A DNA stretch of 64,000 nucleotides from Thioclava sp. JE_KL1. GTDB taxonomy: Bacteria > Pseudomonadota > Alphaproteobacteria > Rhodobacterales > Rhodobacteraceae. The position numbers and the translations under genes are program-made. Of this stretch, positions 25,001 to 34,730 are shown one piece after another. Under the pieces are notes generated by a model that ran no database searches, was not told the DNA's origin, and saw only the letters and a program-made list of their open reading frames with translations. Each line of letters opens with the position of its first letter. The stretch's first letter is position 1. The stretch is from NCBI RefSeq assembly GCF_009296265.1, contig NZ_WBJS01000002.1, positions 477,533 through 541,532 of the forward strand, in the 5' to 3' direction.

Positions 25001-25990
25001 TCACGGTATCTGCGCTACCATGGCCAGATCGAGGTCCAGGGTCGCGATCAATCCTTCTGGCGTGAATTCGCGCGAGAAGCTGCCGCCAAGCGAGGTGGAT
25101 ACGGTAAGGCGACAAAGCGATGTGCCGAACCCTTTGTTTTCGTCCTTGCCGGATCCCGCCTCGGTCACGCCGGGCTCTTTCCATGCGAGCCTGAAGCGCT
25201 CGTCCTCGATCTCTGCGCTAATCTCTACGCCGTGGCCGCTCTGCGACAGGCCCCCATATTTAACCGAATTCGTCGCGAGCTCGAAGAGCACAAGCGTCAG
25301 CGGCGTGATCGCGGCAGGGCGCACCTGAATATCCGGAAGCGAGGTCTGGACGCTCACCCCTTCGCTGAAGGGTTTCAGGATCGTGCTCACAAGATAGGAA
25401 AGCGGCATGCCATCGGGTTGTTCACCCGAAGGGTCGTTCACGGTCATCGAATTGAGCGACGCGATCGCGTGAAGGCGGCTGCGCATCTCGTTACTGAGTT
25501 GCTCTGCGCTGTCTGCCTGCCGCGCGGCGACGGCAATCAGGGACGCGGCCACGGCGAAGGCGTTGCCGACACGGTGGCGCATCTCGGACAGGAGCAGTCT
25601 CTGCTGCTCCGCCAGTTGATGCTGCAAGGTGATGTCGCGCGCGATCTTCGACGCGCCGACGACTTGGCCATCGGCATCGCGCACGGGCGAGACGGTCAGA
25701 GACACCGGAACGGGGCTGCCGTCCTTGCGCTGCCGGATCGTTTCGTAATTGGCGATCCGCTCGCCGCGCCGCAGACGGGCGATGAAATCGACCTCCTCAT
25801 CCATCCGGTCGTCGGGAAAGATGATCGTGATCGGCTGACCGATGGCTTCTTTGGCAGTGTAGCCGAACAGGTTTTCCGCGCCGCGATTCCAGCTCAGGAT
25901 GATGCTGTTGAGGTCCTTGGTGACAATCGCATCTTCCGAGCCTTCCACAATCGCAGCCAAATGCTGTTGGATGCTTTCTGGTGAGTCCAT
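25001..25990 (-). CDS. PAS-domain histidine kinase of the HWE/HisKA_2 type
   Basis: The 329-residue soluble protein has an N-terminal PAS domain (AIVEGSEDAIVTKDLNSIILSWNRGAENLFGYTAKEAIGQP..., about 8-125). A linker leads to a HWE/HisKA_2-like dimerisation motif, LLLSEMRHRVGNAFAVAASL, where the His in MRHRVGN is the likely phosphoacceptor. An ATPase domain follows with LVLFELATNSVKYG as N-box and GFGTSLCRL near the end. Such kinases often feed general-stress or light/redox responses in alphaproteobacteria. No response regulator is adjacent, so it is an orphan. The ATG at 25990 follows GGAGG by 11 bases; a GTG at 26026 is the alternative. Confidence 0.85.
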   Translation of the reverse strand: MDSPESIQQHLAAIVEGSEDAIVTKDLNSIILSWNRGAENLFGYTAKEAIGQPITIIFPDDRMDEEVDFIARLRRGERIANYETIRQRKDGSPVPVSLTVSPVRDADGQVVGASKIARDITLQHQLAEQQRLLLSEMRHRVGNAFAVAASLIAVAARQADSAEQLSNEMRSRLHAIASLNSMTVNDPSGEQPDGMPLSYLVSTILKPFSEGVSVQTSLPDIQVRPAAITPLTLVLFELATNSVKYGGLSQSGHGVEISAEIEDERFRLAWKEPGVTEAGSGKDENKGFGTSLCRLTVSTSLGGSFSREFTPEGLIATLDLDLAMVAQIP

Positions 25991-26131
25991 GACAGGTCTG
26001 GCCTCCGTGCTCCTCGGGGGACACACATACTAAAAGGTGCATATCAAGTATAGCCCATCGCGGCCGGGTCGGGTGCGCGCGCGATGGCTTTGAAAAATCA
26101 GATCATTTCGCCGGGGTCAGCGGTGGTGCGC

Positions 26132-27031
26132 TCACGGCCGTTCCAGAACGAAATCCGGAACGATGCCGCAGGAGGAGATGGCCGCCTGCGCGTCCTCGCC
26201 GCCGAAGAAACCGTATCCCGCGATCAGGGCAGAGCGGATTCCGGTCGCCTGTGCGCCGAGAATGTCGGTGTGCAGGCTGTCGCCCACCATCAGCACGCGC
26301 GCGGGATCGATGGGACCGAGACGCGCGAAGGCGATGTCGTAGATATTGTTGAAAGGCTTGCCGTAGAACTCCGGCGCCACGCCCGTCGCATCCGCGAGCC
26401 TATGCGCGAAGTGACCCGGCTCCTGTGAGAACCCGACTTCACGGGGGGCGACGATATCGGGATTGCCGACCCAGACCGGGCGCGGGTTGTCGCGGATGGA
26501 CGCTTCGAGCAGGTCTTGTCGCTCTTCGGTCCAGTCCGCTGCGCCGATCAGCAGGAACCCTTCGGCCGCGTCATAGGCGGCGCGGTCTTCCGCGAGCCAT
26601 GTCACGTCGAACTGATCCAGCTCGTCATCGCCTGCCGTGTCGCTCGCCATCAGGCCCCATGCGCGGGGAGGGGCTTCGCGCAGCGCCGCGACAATGGCGG
26701 TGCGGCTGGTGACGACATCCTCGGGCGCGAAGGCATAGCCGAGCCGTGTGTATTTCCGCATCAGGGCGTCATGCGGCACGCCCGCCGCGTTCGACACGAC
26801 CATCACCCGCTTGCCCTGCGATTGCAGGGCCGCGACGCGCTCGGGCGTGCCTTCGATCGCGGTCTCGCCGATATTGAGCACGCCGAACGCATCGAGCAGG
26901 AAGACGTCGAACAGATCGGCAAGCTCTGAGAGGTCGCGCGCCATCTGGCTGGTCGAGATCACGCCGGGGGAGGGCAGTCGGTGGCGCGCGCGCTCATAGG
27001 CTGCGAGCGCTTCCTGCGCGGTCATTGTCAT
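26132..27031 (-). CDS. HAD-superfamily class IIA hydrolase (TIGR01459-like)
   Basis: The 299-residue protein fits the class-IIA HAD family. It has the nucleophile block VFLLDAFGVLNIG, motif II VMVVSNAAG, a cap domain, and the motif III/IV region FYGKPFNNIYDIAFARLG followed by VLMVGDSLHTDILGAQA. The second Asp of the usual DxD is replaced (DAFG), as in the related sugar-phosphatase and NagD-like proteins of this subfamily. It probably dephosphorylates a small phosphosugar or glycerol phosphate. The neighbouring DeoR-type regulator supports a sugar or glycerol-phosphate link, though only by position. Confidence 0.82.
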   Translation of the reverse strand: MTMTAQEALAAYERARHRLPSPGVISTSQMARDLSELADLFDVFLLDAFGVLNIGETAIEGTPERVAALQSQGKRVMVVSNAAGVPHDALMRKYTRLGYAFAPEDVVTSRTAIVAALREAPPRAWGLMASDTAGDDELDQFDVTWLAEDRAAYDAAEGFLLIGAADWTEERQDLLEASIRDNPRPVWVGNPDIVAPREVGFSQEPGHFAHRLADATGVAPEFYGKPFNNIYDIAFARLGPIDPARVLMVGDSLHTDILGAQATGIRSALIAGYGFFGGEDAQAAISSCGIVPDFVLERP

Positions 27032-27147
27032 CAGAGGATCGTCCCTTGCACCTTCGCCGATATCCGTTCGCTTACCATTACTGCGGCAAGGATCACCAGC
27101 AGGTTCAGGCGTGCGGCGCGCTGGCATTCCTGCCCTTGTCAGAGGCG

Positions 27148-27942
27148 TCACTTCGCGAGCAATACCTCCACGTCGTTCTCGCGCAGCGCCTCTTTCAGAT
27201 CGGCGGGCGGTGCGCGGTCCGCCACCACCGAGGCGAGCGCGCCTAGCGTGGCGGCGCGGGTGAAGCCGTGAATGCCGAATTTCGACCCGAGGATCAGCAG
27301 CATGCCCGCCTGCGCCTGCGCGAGCATCACGCGCTTGATCGCGGCGAAGCCCGGAATGGTCTCGGACACGCCCTCGATCGAGAGTGCCGTGGCCCCGATC
27401 ACTGCGCGGTCGACGTGATGGCGCGACAGGAATTCGAGCGTCTCTTCGCCCACCACCGCCGATTCCGTCGGCAGGTAATTCCCCGGGGCAAGGATCACCT
27501 CCGCGCCCTCGCTACCGCCCAGAAGCATCGCGATGGGCAGCGAATTGGTGATGACGCGGCAGGGCGTGCCCGCCATGGCGAGAAACCGGGCCATCTGCTG
27601 CGTGGTGGAGCCGGAGTCGATCATCAGCGTCTCGCCGGGGGCTACCTGCGCGGCGGCCATGCGCCCGATCCGCTCGCGCTCCTGAAACTGGTCGCGTTCG
27701 CGCTCGTCCAGCGTCGGGTAGTGACCCGGATGGGGGCGCGAGGCCCCGCCATGCGCGCGGTCGACCAGCCCCTTCTCTTCGAGCGCATCGAAATCGCGCC
27801 GGATCGTTTCGGTCGAGACCCCGAACCGCGCCGCGAGTTCCGAGATGCGCAGGTGGGGGCGCAGCTTCAACTCGAACAGGATCTGCTCGCGCCGGTCGCG
27901 TTTGCGCAGTCGCTGGCCCTCTTGTTTCACGCTCGCATCCAT
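27148..27942 (-). CDS. DeoR/GlpR-family transcriptional regulator
   Basis: The 264-residue protein has an N-terminal DeoR winged helix (RISELAARFGVSTETIRRDFDALEEKGLVDRAHGGA, about 32-68). A DeoRC effector domain follows, with the sugar-phosphate-binding block MIDSGSTTQQMARFL and HHVDRAVIGATALSIEGVSE. It resembles GlpR-type repressors that respond to phosphorylated sugars or glycerol-3-phosphate. The gene lies about 115 bases upstream of the HAD hydrolase on the same strand, and the two may form an operon with the hydrolase acting on the effector or a related metabolite. Confidence 0.9.
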   Translation of the reverse strand: MDASVKQEGQRLRKRDRREQILFELKLRPHLRISELAARFGVSTETIRRDFDALEEKGLVDRAHGGASRPHPGHYPTLDERERDQFQERERIGRMAAAQVAPGETLMIDSGSTTQQMARFLAMAGTPCRVITNSLPIAMLLGGSEGAEVILAPGNYLPTESAVVGEETLEFLSRHHVDRAVIGATALSIEGVSETIPGFAAIKRVMLAQAQAGMLLILGSKFGIHGFTRAATLGALASVVADRAPPADLKEALRENDVEVLLAK

Positions 27943-28111
27943 CGCTTTTCCCGAAGGTGAGAAATCTCACCGAACTTTAAAATTGATGTGGCCTATGCCG
28001 CATAAATTCAAGAAAAATGTTGCGAACCCCACATTTTGATGCAGTTTAACGGGGTGGAACCGCGTGGCCTTGGAGGACTTCCGAAGCCAAACGCGGGATT
28101 TGGGAGAGCTT

Positions 28112-29749
28112 ATGATCTATTTCCTGATCAATCTCGCGGGCGCGGTGGCGCTGCTGCTCTGGGCGGTTCGTTTGATCCGCACCGGGGTCGAGCGCGCCTT
28201 CATGGCCTCGCTGCGCCAGTTCCTGCGCCGCACGGCGGGCACGCGGATCAGCGCGATGGCCGCGGGGACGGGGGCGGCGATGCTGCTGCAAAGCTCGACC
28301 GCCGTCGCGATCCTGACCGCCGGTTTCGCCGCGAGCGGGACATTGGCCGCCGTGTCGGGCGTGGCGCTGGTGCTGGGCGCCGATCTGGGCTCGTCGATCG
28401 TGGCGCAGATCCTGCTCTCGCCGATCCATGTCCTGGTGCCCGCGCTTCTCGTGATCGGGGTGACGCTGTTTCTCAAATCAAAAGCCCGCCGTCCGCGCCA
28501 AGCGGGGCGTATCTTCGTTGGTCTGGCGCTGGTGCTGCTCTCGCTCGGTCTGATCGGCGAGGCGACGGCGCCCCTTCGCGACAGCGAACTGGTAGACGCG
28601 GTGCTGACCCGGCTGGGCAGCGATCTCGTCTCGGCCTTCGTCCTCGGGGCGTTGCTGACTTGGGCGATGCATTCCTCGATCGCGGCGGTCTTGATGTTCG
28701 TGACTTTCGCGGGGCAGGGCCTTTTGCCGGGGACGGGCGCCGCGGCGATGGTGCTGGGCGCGAACCTTGGCGGGGCGATCATCCCGGTGATGCTGACGCT
28801 GTCGGCCGATCCGATCCCGCGCCGCATCATGGTCTCGAATTTCGTCCTGCGTGGGGGTGGAGCTGCACTGGTGCTTATCGGTCTGATGGCCTTCCCGCAT
28901 GCGCTCGATTTTCTGGGCGCGACGACGGCGCGGCAGGTCATCAACCTGCATCTGGTCTTCAACCTCGGCGTCGCGATCCTGTCGCTTCCGCTGATCCCTA
29001 CGGTGCTGCGCCTCGCCGGGGCGGTCGTTGTCGAGCGCAAGGACCTGTCGCCCTCCCGGATCACCGCACTCGACGAAAAGGGGCTGGGGGACGCGGGCCA
29101 TGCCCTTGGCAATGCCGCGCGCGAGTTGCTGCGCATGGGCGAGCAGGTCTTGGAGATGCTGCAGCCGGCGCTCGGTCTTTTCGTTCGCTGGGATCCGGAG
29201 GTCGCCGCCCGCATCAAGCGCAACGAGAGCGAAGTCGACCGCATGCATTACGAGATCAAGCTTTATGTCGCGCGGCTGAACGAGACGCGGCTGAGCACCG
29301 AGCAATCGCGTCGCGCGATGGAGATCGCGATGGTGGCGAACCACCTCGAGGATGCAGGCGATCAGATTTCGACCAATCTCGTCGATCTCGCCCAGCGTAT
29401 CCACGAACGCGGCCTGACCTTCTCGGAGGAGGGGCTGCGGGAGCTGACCGATTTCCACGACCGCGTCACCTCTAACACGCGTCTGGCCCTGAACGTCCTG
29501 ATGTCGGGGGAGATCGACGATGCGCGCCAGCTCGTGGAGGAGAAAGACCGCACCCGCGCCGCCGAGGCCGAGTTGCAGGCGGCCCACCTTGCCCGGCTGC
29601 GCGCGAATAACAGCGCCTCTATCGAGACCACGAACATCCATCAGGAAACCGTGCGCGCGCTGAAGCAGATCAATACGGACGTGACCTATGTCGCCTATCC
29701 GATCCTCGAACAGGCAGGCGATCTGCGCGCGACGCGCCTGACCGGGTGA
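28112..29749 (+). CDS. Na+/phosphate cotransporter family protein with PhoU-like domain
   Basis: The 545-residue protein has two inverted Na/Pi-cotransporter repeats, with the signature LLQSSTAVAILTAG in the first and AMHSSIAAVLMFV in the second. About eight to nine helices are followed by a cytoplasmic PhoU-like helical region (about 320-540) with conserved E/D-rich helices. This is the YjbB/NptA architecture, which moves inorganic phosphate. The ATG at 28112 follows GGGAGAG; a longer frame from 28064 has no extra homology. It is separate from the pst operon 13 kb downstream. Confidence 0.9.
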   Translation: MIYFLINLAGAVALLLWAVRLIRTGVERAFMASLRQFLRRTAGTRISAMAAGTGAAMLLQSSTAVAILTAGFAASGTLAAVSGVALVLGADLGSSIVAQILLSPIHVLVPALLVIGVTLFLKSKARRPRQAGRIFVGLALVLLSLGLIGEATAPLRDSELVDAVLTRLGSDLVSAFVLGALLTWAMHSSIAAVLMFVTFAGQGLLPGTGAAAMVLGANLGGAIIPVMLTLSADPIPRRIMVSNFVLRGGGAALVLIGLMAFPHALDFLGATTARQVINLHLVFNLGVAILSLPLIPTVLRLAGAVVVERKDLSPSRITALDEKGLGDAGHALGNAARELLRMGEQVLEMLQPALGLFVRWDPEVAARIKRNESEVDRMHYEIKLYVARLNETRLSTEQSRRAMEIAMVANHLEDAGDQISTNLVDLAQRIHERGLTFSEEGLRELTDFHDRVTSNTRLALNVLMSGEIDDARQLVEEKDRTRAAEAELQAAHLARLRANNSASIETTNIHQETVRALKQINTDVTYVAYPILEQAGDLRATRLTG

Positions 29750-29791
29750 ACCAAGCGGATCGGGATGTGGGGACGTGGTTGCTGTCTGAGA

Positions 29792-30724
29792 TCAGCTTGC
29801 CTGCCCCGAAAGCTGCAACAGCTCCTCGCGAAGTCTGAGCGCGAGCGGAGACAGGGGCCGTCGGCGCAGGCCCAGCAGGTAATAGGACGACACCCGAAAT
29901 TCCTGCTGGATGCGCAGAACCGCGAAGCCTGCGTTGACCGGGTCCCGGATCAGAAGCTGCGCGACCTCTTCCGAGACGGCGGCCACGGCGTCGCTTTGCG
30001 CGAGATAGGCGATGGTGAACAGCAGCGACGGGCTGTTCACGCAGTCGCGCGGCTCGGACAGGCCCAACGCCGCGAAGGCCTCGAAGGTCGCCTCCCGGAT
30101 CGGCGCGCCGCGCTGCTGCAGGATCCATTCGTAATCCCCCAGTTCGGTCATCGTGACGAAGGGCGAGCGGGCCAGCGGGTGATTGGCGCGCACGAGAAAG
30201 ACGATTTTCTCGTCGCGCATCGGAGTGATGTCGAAAAGCTCGCTGTCGAACTCGGGCAGCACCCGGGCGAGGATGAAATCCATCTCTCCCGCCGCGAGGT
30301 AGCCCAACAGATCGCGTGACGGCAGAACCTCCACGGAGATATCGCTCTCGGGCGAGGCGCGTTTGACGGCGCGGATCGCGGGCACGAGATAGCCCACCGC
30401 AGGCCCGGTCACCGCGCCGATCCGCACGCGCCCGGCATGACCGCTGCGCAGCGCCTCGATGTCGGAGCCCATGCTCTCAAGTTCGCGCAGAACGGCGCGG
30501 GCACGCCGCAGGACGGCCAGCCCGATCTCTGTCGGCTCCATCCCCTTAGGCTGCCGGGTGAACAGCGGTGCGTCGACCCGGCGCTCCACCTCGGCCAGCA
30601 TCCGCGACGCGGCCGGCTGCGTCATGGCGCAGCTTTCGGCGGCGAGCTGGAGTTGCCCGGACTCGGCGACCGCCCGGATCAGGCGCAGCTGCGCCGGTTT
30701 CAGCATCAGGTGAGAAAGGGGCAT
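29792..30724 (-). CDS. LysR-family regulator, GbpR-like, divergent from the sugar-import operon
   Basis: The 310-residue protein has a LysR-type helix-turn-helix ([43 protein letters not shown], about 14-56) and a two-lobed effector domain starting [21 protein letters not shown]. Its sequence and its position, divergent from chvE, parallel GbpR of Agrobacterium and Azospirillum. GbpR controls the galactose/arabinose/fucose-binding protein gene. I infer it activates the chvE-gguAB-catabolic operon in response to the sugar. Confidence 0.88.
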   Translation of the reverse strand: MPLSHLMLKPAQLRLIRAVAESGQLQLAAESCAMTQPAASRMLAEVERRVDAPLFTRQPKGMEPTEIGLAVLRRARAVLRELESMGSDIEALRSGHAGRVRIGAVTGPAVGYLVPAIRAVKRASPESDISVEVLPSRDLLGYLAAGEMDFILARVLPEFDSELFDITPMRDEKIVFLVRANHPLARSPFVTMTELGDYEWILQQRGAPIREATFEAFAALGLSEPRDCVNSPSLLFTIAYLAQSDAVAAVSEEVAQLLIRDPVNAGFAVLRIQQEFRVSSYYLLGLRRRPLSPLALRLREELLQLSGQAS

Positions 30725-30859
30725 ATCACTTTCGGTATGCAGATTGCGTTGAATGTAATTTTATCATCATGCTCCCACATTGCTAGTGTTTCTCCCACGC
30801 CCAGTATCGGGCTGCGCGAGGAGGACAGACGGGTCGCGCACCGTCATAGGGAGGACACC
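30725..30859. promoter_or_regulatory. Divergent control region between the LysR gene and chvE
   Basis: This 135-base AT-richer spacer (for example TTGAATGTAATTTTATCATC) must hold the promoters of both divergent genes and the LysR operator. I see no single convincing T-N11-A box, so the operator position is left open. Confidence 0.5.
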
Positions 30860-31915
30860 ATGAAAATCAAAACCGCCGCCGCAGTGCTGGCGATCGGCAC
30901 CGCTTTGCTCGGTTCCGGGGCTTGGGCCGAAACCGTAGGCATCTCGATGCCGACGAAATCGTCGGCTCGCTGGATCTCTGACGGCAACTCGATGGTCGAA
31001 CAGTTCCAGGAAGCTGGCTACGACACCGATCTGCAATATGCGGAAGACGATATTCCGAACCAGCTCGCTCAGGTCGAGAACATGATCACCAAGGGCGTGG
31101 ACGTGCTCGTGATCGCCGCAATCGACGGCACCACGCTGTCGAACGCTCTGGCCAACGCGAAGGCCGCCGGTATCAAGGTGATCGCCTATGACCGCCTGAT
31201 CCGCGACACGCCGGATGTCGACTATTACGCGACCTTCGACAACTTCAAGGTCGGCGTGGAGCAGGCCAATTCGCTGGTGCAGGGGCTCAAGGAGCGTTTC
31301 CCCGACACCAAGCCGTGGAATGTCGAGCTGTTCGGCGGCTCGCCGGACGATAACAACGCCTATTTCTTCTATAACGGCGCAATGTCGGTGCTGCAGCCGC
31401 TCATCGACTCGGGCGATGTCGTGATCCCGTCGGGCCAGATGGGCATGGACACGGTCGGCACGCTGCGCTGGGACGGTGCGGTCGCACAGTCGCGTATGGA
31501 TAACCTTCTGTCGGCCAACTACACCGACAAGCAGGTGCAGGGTGTGCTCTCGCCCTATGACGGGCTGTCCATCGGTATCCTGTCCTCGCTCAAGGGCGTG
31601 GGCTACGGCTCGGGCGACATGAAGATGCCGATCGTCACCGGTCAGGACGCTGAAGTTCCGTCGGTGAAATCGATCCTCGCGGGCGAGCAGTACTCGACCA
31701 TCTTCAAGGACACCCGCGAACTGGCGAAAGTCACCGTGGGCATGGTCAACGCGATGCTCAAGGGCGGCGAGCCCGAGATCAACGACACCGAGACCTATGA
31801 CAACGGCGTCAAGGTGATCCCGTCCTACCTGCTCCAGCCGGTGCCGGTGGACAAGTCGAACTGGGAAAAGGTTCTGATCGGCTCCGGTTACTACACCAAG
31901 GATCAGATCGAGTAA
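30860..31915 (+). CDS. chvE: Multiple-monosaccharide ABC transporter substrate-binding protein
   Basis: The 351-residue periplasmic protein has a signal peptide ([24 protein letters not shown]). Its ChvE/XylF-type type-I fold has [20 protein letters not shown], a hinge [16 protein letters not shown], and [25 protein letters not shown], where D, R and N residues contact the sugar. ChvE binds arabinose, galactose, fucose, glucose and related sugars. Start ATG 30860 follows GGGAGGA. A UUCG-loop hairpin just after the stop probably raises its level relative to gguA and gguB. Confidence 0.92.
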   Translation: MKIKTAAAVLAIGTALLGSGAWAETVGISMPTKSSARWISDGNSMVEQFQEAGYDTDLQYAEDDIPNQLAQVENMITKGVDVLVIAAIDGTTLSNALANAKAAGIKVIAYDRLIRDTPDVDYYATFDNFKVGVEQANSLVQGLKERFPDTKPWNVELFGGSPDDNNAYFFYNGAMSVLQPLIDSGDVVIPSGQMGMDTVGTLRWDGAVAQSRMDNLLSANYTDKQVQGVLSPYDGLSIGILSSLKGVGYGSGDMKMPIVTGQDAEVPSVKSILAGEQYSTIFKDTRELAKVTVGMVNAMLKGGEPEINDTETYDNGVKVIPSYLLQPVPVDKSNWEKVLIGSGYYTKDQIE

Positions 31916-31941
31916 GCCGGGCCTCCCCGCCTTGCCACTCG

Positions 31942-31965
31942 CTGGTCGCCCTTCGGGGCGGCCAG
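31942..31965 (+). terminator. UUCG-capped intercistronic hairpin after chvE
   Basis: CTGGTCGCCC, loop TTCG and GGGCGGCCAG form a ten-pair stem with one G-T pair and the very stable UUCG tetraloop. There is no T-run after it, so it most likely stabilises the upstream chvE mRNA or attenuates read-through into gguA. Confidence 0.7.
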
Positions 31966-31997
31966 TCCCCCACTCGATTTGACGCCGGAGAGGTCGG

Positions 31998-33518
31998 ATG
32001 ACCACCCTTCTTGAAATGCGCAACATCACCAAGACCTTTCCTGGTGTGAAAGCGCTCGACGACGTCTCGATCGCGGTCCGTGACGGTGAAATCCACGCGA
32101 TCTGCGGCGAGAACGGCGCGGGAAAATCGACCCTGATGAAAGTGCTCTCAGGCGTCTATCCCGCAGGCAGCTACGAGGGCGAGATCGTCTATGACGGCGC
32201 CGCTGCCGAATTCCGCGATATCCGCGACAGCGAAGATCGCGGCATCATCATCATTCACCAGGAACTGGCGCTCGTGCCGCTGCTGTCGATTGCCGAGAAC
32301 ATCTATCTGGGCAATGAGCGCGCCCAGAGCGGCGTGATCAACTGGCAGGAGACCTTCCAGCAGACCGAAGGCCTGCTGAAGAAGGTCGGGCTGCGCGAGG
32401 CACCGGGTACGCTGGTCGACAGTCTCGGTGTGGGCAAGCAGCAGTTGGTCGAAATCGCGAAGGCGCTGTCGAAGAACGTGCGCCTCCTGATCCTCGACGA
32501 GCCGACTGCGGCGCTGTCGGAATCCGACAGTCAGGCGCTGCTGGATCTGCTGCTGGAGCTGAAGGCGCAGGGCGTCACGTCGATCATCATCAGCCACAAG
32601 CTCAATGAGGTGAAGCGCGTGGCCGACAGCGTCACCGTGATCCGCGACGGCGCCACGATTTCCACCATCGACGCGCGCGGTGGCGATCTCACCGAAGACC
32701 GCATCGTGCGCGACATGGTGGGCCGCGACATGGCGCATCGCTTCCCCGACCGAACCCGTCGTGCGGGCGAGGTGCTGTTTGAGCTGAAGAACTGGAACGT
32801 GCGCCACCCCGAACATCGCGACCGCCAGATGATCCGCGACCTGTCGATGCATGTCCGGGCAGGCGAGGTGGTCGGCATCGCGGGACTGATGGGCTCGGGC
32901 CGCACCGAGCTTGCCATGAGCGTCTTCGGGCGCAGCTACGGGCGCGACATTTCGGGCGAGGTGCTGATCCACGGCAAGCCTGCGGATGTCTCCACCGTCG
33001 ACCGTGCCATCGCGGCGGGGCTCGCCTATGTCACCGAGGACCGCAAGAGCCTCGGGCTGATCCTCGAAGAGACGATCCAGCGCAACACCAGCCTCGCCAA
33101 TCTCGGCGCGGTGGCGAAGAACGGCGTGGTCGAGGATTTCCGCGAAACCGAGGTGGCCGAGAAATACCGCCGCGACCTCAATATCCGCACGCCCTCGGTC
33201 TTCCAGAAGGTGATGAACCTCTCGGGCGGCAACCAGCAGAAGGTCGTGCTCGCGAAATGGCTCTTTACCGAGCCGGAGGTGCTGATCCTCGACGAGCCGA
33301 CGCGCGGCATCGATGTCGGCGCGAAATACGAAATCTACGGGATCATCAATGAACTGAGCGCGGCCGGGAAGGCCGTCATCATGATCTCTTCGGAGATGCC
33401 GGAGCTTCTGGGCATGTCCGACCGGATCTACGTGATGAACGAGGGCAGCTTCGTGGGCGAGTTGAACGCCGACGAGGCGAGCCAGGAGCGCATCATGTCC
33501 TTGATCGTTAGGGAATAG
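31998..33518 (+). CDS. gguA: Multiple-sugar ABC transporter ATP-binding protein
   Basis: The 506-residue protein holds two fused ABC domains, as in RbsA, XylG and MglA. The first has Walker [10 protein letters not shown] (about 38-46), signature [15 protein letters not shown] and Walker [11 protein letters not shown]. The second has a degenerate Walker A (GLMGSGRTE), signature [15 protein letters not shown] and Walker [12 protein letters not shown]. The unequal sites are normal for this family. It follows chvE and precedes the permease by eight bases. Confidence 0.95.
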   Translation: MTTLLEMRNITKTFPGVKALDDVSIAVRDGEIHAICGENGAGKSTLMKVLSGVYPAGSYEGEIVYDGAAAEFRDIRDSEDRGIIIIHQELALVPLLSIAENIYLGNERAQSGVINWQETFQQTEGLLKKVGLREAPGTLVDSLGVGKQQLVEIAKALSKNVRLLILDEPTAALSESDSQALLDLLLELKAQGVTSIIISHKLNEVKRVADSVTVIRDGATISTIDARGGDLTEDRIVRDMVGRDMAHRFPDRTRRAGEVLFELKNWNVRHPEHRDRQMIRDLSMHVRAGEVVGIAGLMGSGRTELAMSVFGRSYGRDISGEVLIHGKPADVSTVDRAIAAGLAYVTEDRKSLGLILEETIQRNTSLANLGAVAKNGVVEDFRETEVAEKYRRDLNIRTPSVFQKVMNLSGGNQQKVVLAKWLFTEPEVLILDEPTRGIDVGAKYEIYGIINELSAAGKAVIMISSEMPELLGMSDRIYVMNEGSFVGELNADEASQERIMSLIVRE

Positions 33519-33526
33519 GGAAAGTC

Positions 33527-34729
33527 ATGGACCAGATCGAACAAGCGAATTCCGAGCCTTCGGGAGGCCTTGGGATCGGCGCCTATATCGCGCGCCACAT
33601 CCGCGAATACGGACTGCTGTTTGCGTTGATCGCGATCATGCTGTTCTTCCAGATCGTGACGGGCGGCACGCTGCTCAAGCCGGTCAATATCACCAACCTG
33701 TTCCTGCAGAACAGCTACATCATCATCATGGCCTTGGGCATGTTGCTGGTGATCGTGGGGGGCAATATCGACCTCTCGGTCGGCTCGGTCATGGGCTTCA
33801 TCGGGGCCTTTGCCGCGGTGCTGATCGTGTCGATGGACCTGCCGGTCGCGGTGGCGATCCCGGCGTGCCTCGTGATGGGCATGGCGATCGGCGCGGTGCA
33901 GGGCTATTTCGTGGCCTATTGGAAAATCCCCTCCTTCATCGTGACGCTGGCGGGGATGCTGGTGTTCCGCGGGCTGTCGCTCTGGCTGCTCGAAGGCCAA
34001 TCCATCGGCCCCTTCCCGAAGTCGTTCCAGGCACTGTCGACCGGGTTCATCGCCGACCCGTTCGGCGTGGGCCGTCCGAACATGCTGGCACTGGCGGTCG
34101 GTGTCGCGGCGGTGGTGCTCTTGGTGTGGCTGGGCCTGCGGGCGCGGTCCCGCGATGCGCGCTACGGGATCGAAGGTGAACCCCTTGGTCTCTTCGTGCT
34201 CCGCAATGCGATCGTGGCTGCTGCCCTTCTCTTCGTTACGTGGAAACTCGCATGGTTCCGCGGTCTGCCGAACGTGCTGCTGTCGATGGTCATTCTGACG
34301 ATCATCTATGTCTTCGTGACCGAACGCACCACGCTGGGTCGCCGGGTCTATGCGGTGGGCGGCAACTCCAAGGCGGCCAAGCTGTCGGGCATCCGTACCG
34401 AGCGGCTGACCTTCCTCACCTTCGTGAACATGGGTCTTCTGGCCGCGCTCGCCGGTCTCGTCTTCGCCGCACGTCTGAATACCGCCACGCCGAAAGCGGG
34501 CTTCGCGGTGGAGCTCGACGTGATCGCGGCCGTGTTCATCGGGGGCGCTTCGATGTCGGGCGGTTCGGGCAAGATCATTGGCGCGGTCGTCGGCGCTTTC
34601 ATCATGGGCGTGATGAATAACGGCATGTCGATCCTCGGGATCGGCATCGATTACCAACAGGTCATCAAAGGGCTCGTGCTGCTCGCCGCCGTCTTCTTCG
34701 ATGTCTACAACAAGAACAAGGAAGCCTGA
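33527..34729 (+). CDS. gguB: Multiple-sugar ABC transporter permease
   Basis: The 400-residue protein has about ten membrane helices and the BPD_transp_2 signature. It includes GMLLVIVGGNIDLSVGSVMG near the first third, AGMLVFRGLSLWLLEGQSIGP and VEGRGLP-equivalent loops, ending AAVFFDVYNKNKEA. It is the membrane subunit through which ChvE-delivered sugars pass. Two copies of the subunit would pair with GguA. The stop lies one base before the next start, so it is tightly coupled to the catabolic genes. Confidence 0.93.
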   Translation: MDQIEQANSEPSGGLGIGAYIARHIREYGLLFALIAIMLFFQIVTGGTLLKPVNITNLFLQNSYIIIMALGMLLVIVGGNIDLSVGSVMGFIGAFAAVLIVSMDLPVAVAIPACLVMGMAIGAVQGYFVAYWKIPSFIVTLAGMLVFRGLSLWLLEGQSIGPFPKSFQALSTGFIADPFGVGRPNMLALAVGVAAVVLLVWLGLRARSRDARYGIEGEPLGLFVLRNAIVAAALLFVTWKLAWFRGLPNVLLSMVILTIIYVFVTERTTLGRRVYAVGGNSKAAKLSGIRTERLTFLTFVNMGLLAALAGLVFAARLNTATPKAGFAVELDVIAAVFIGGASMSGGSGKIIGAVVGAFIMGVMNNGMSILGIGIDYQQVIKGLVLLAAVFFDVYNKNKEA

Positions 34730-34730
34730 G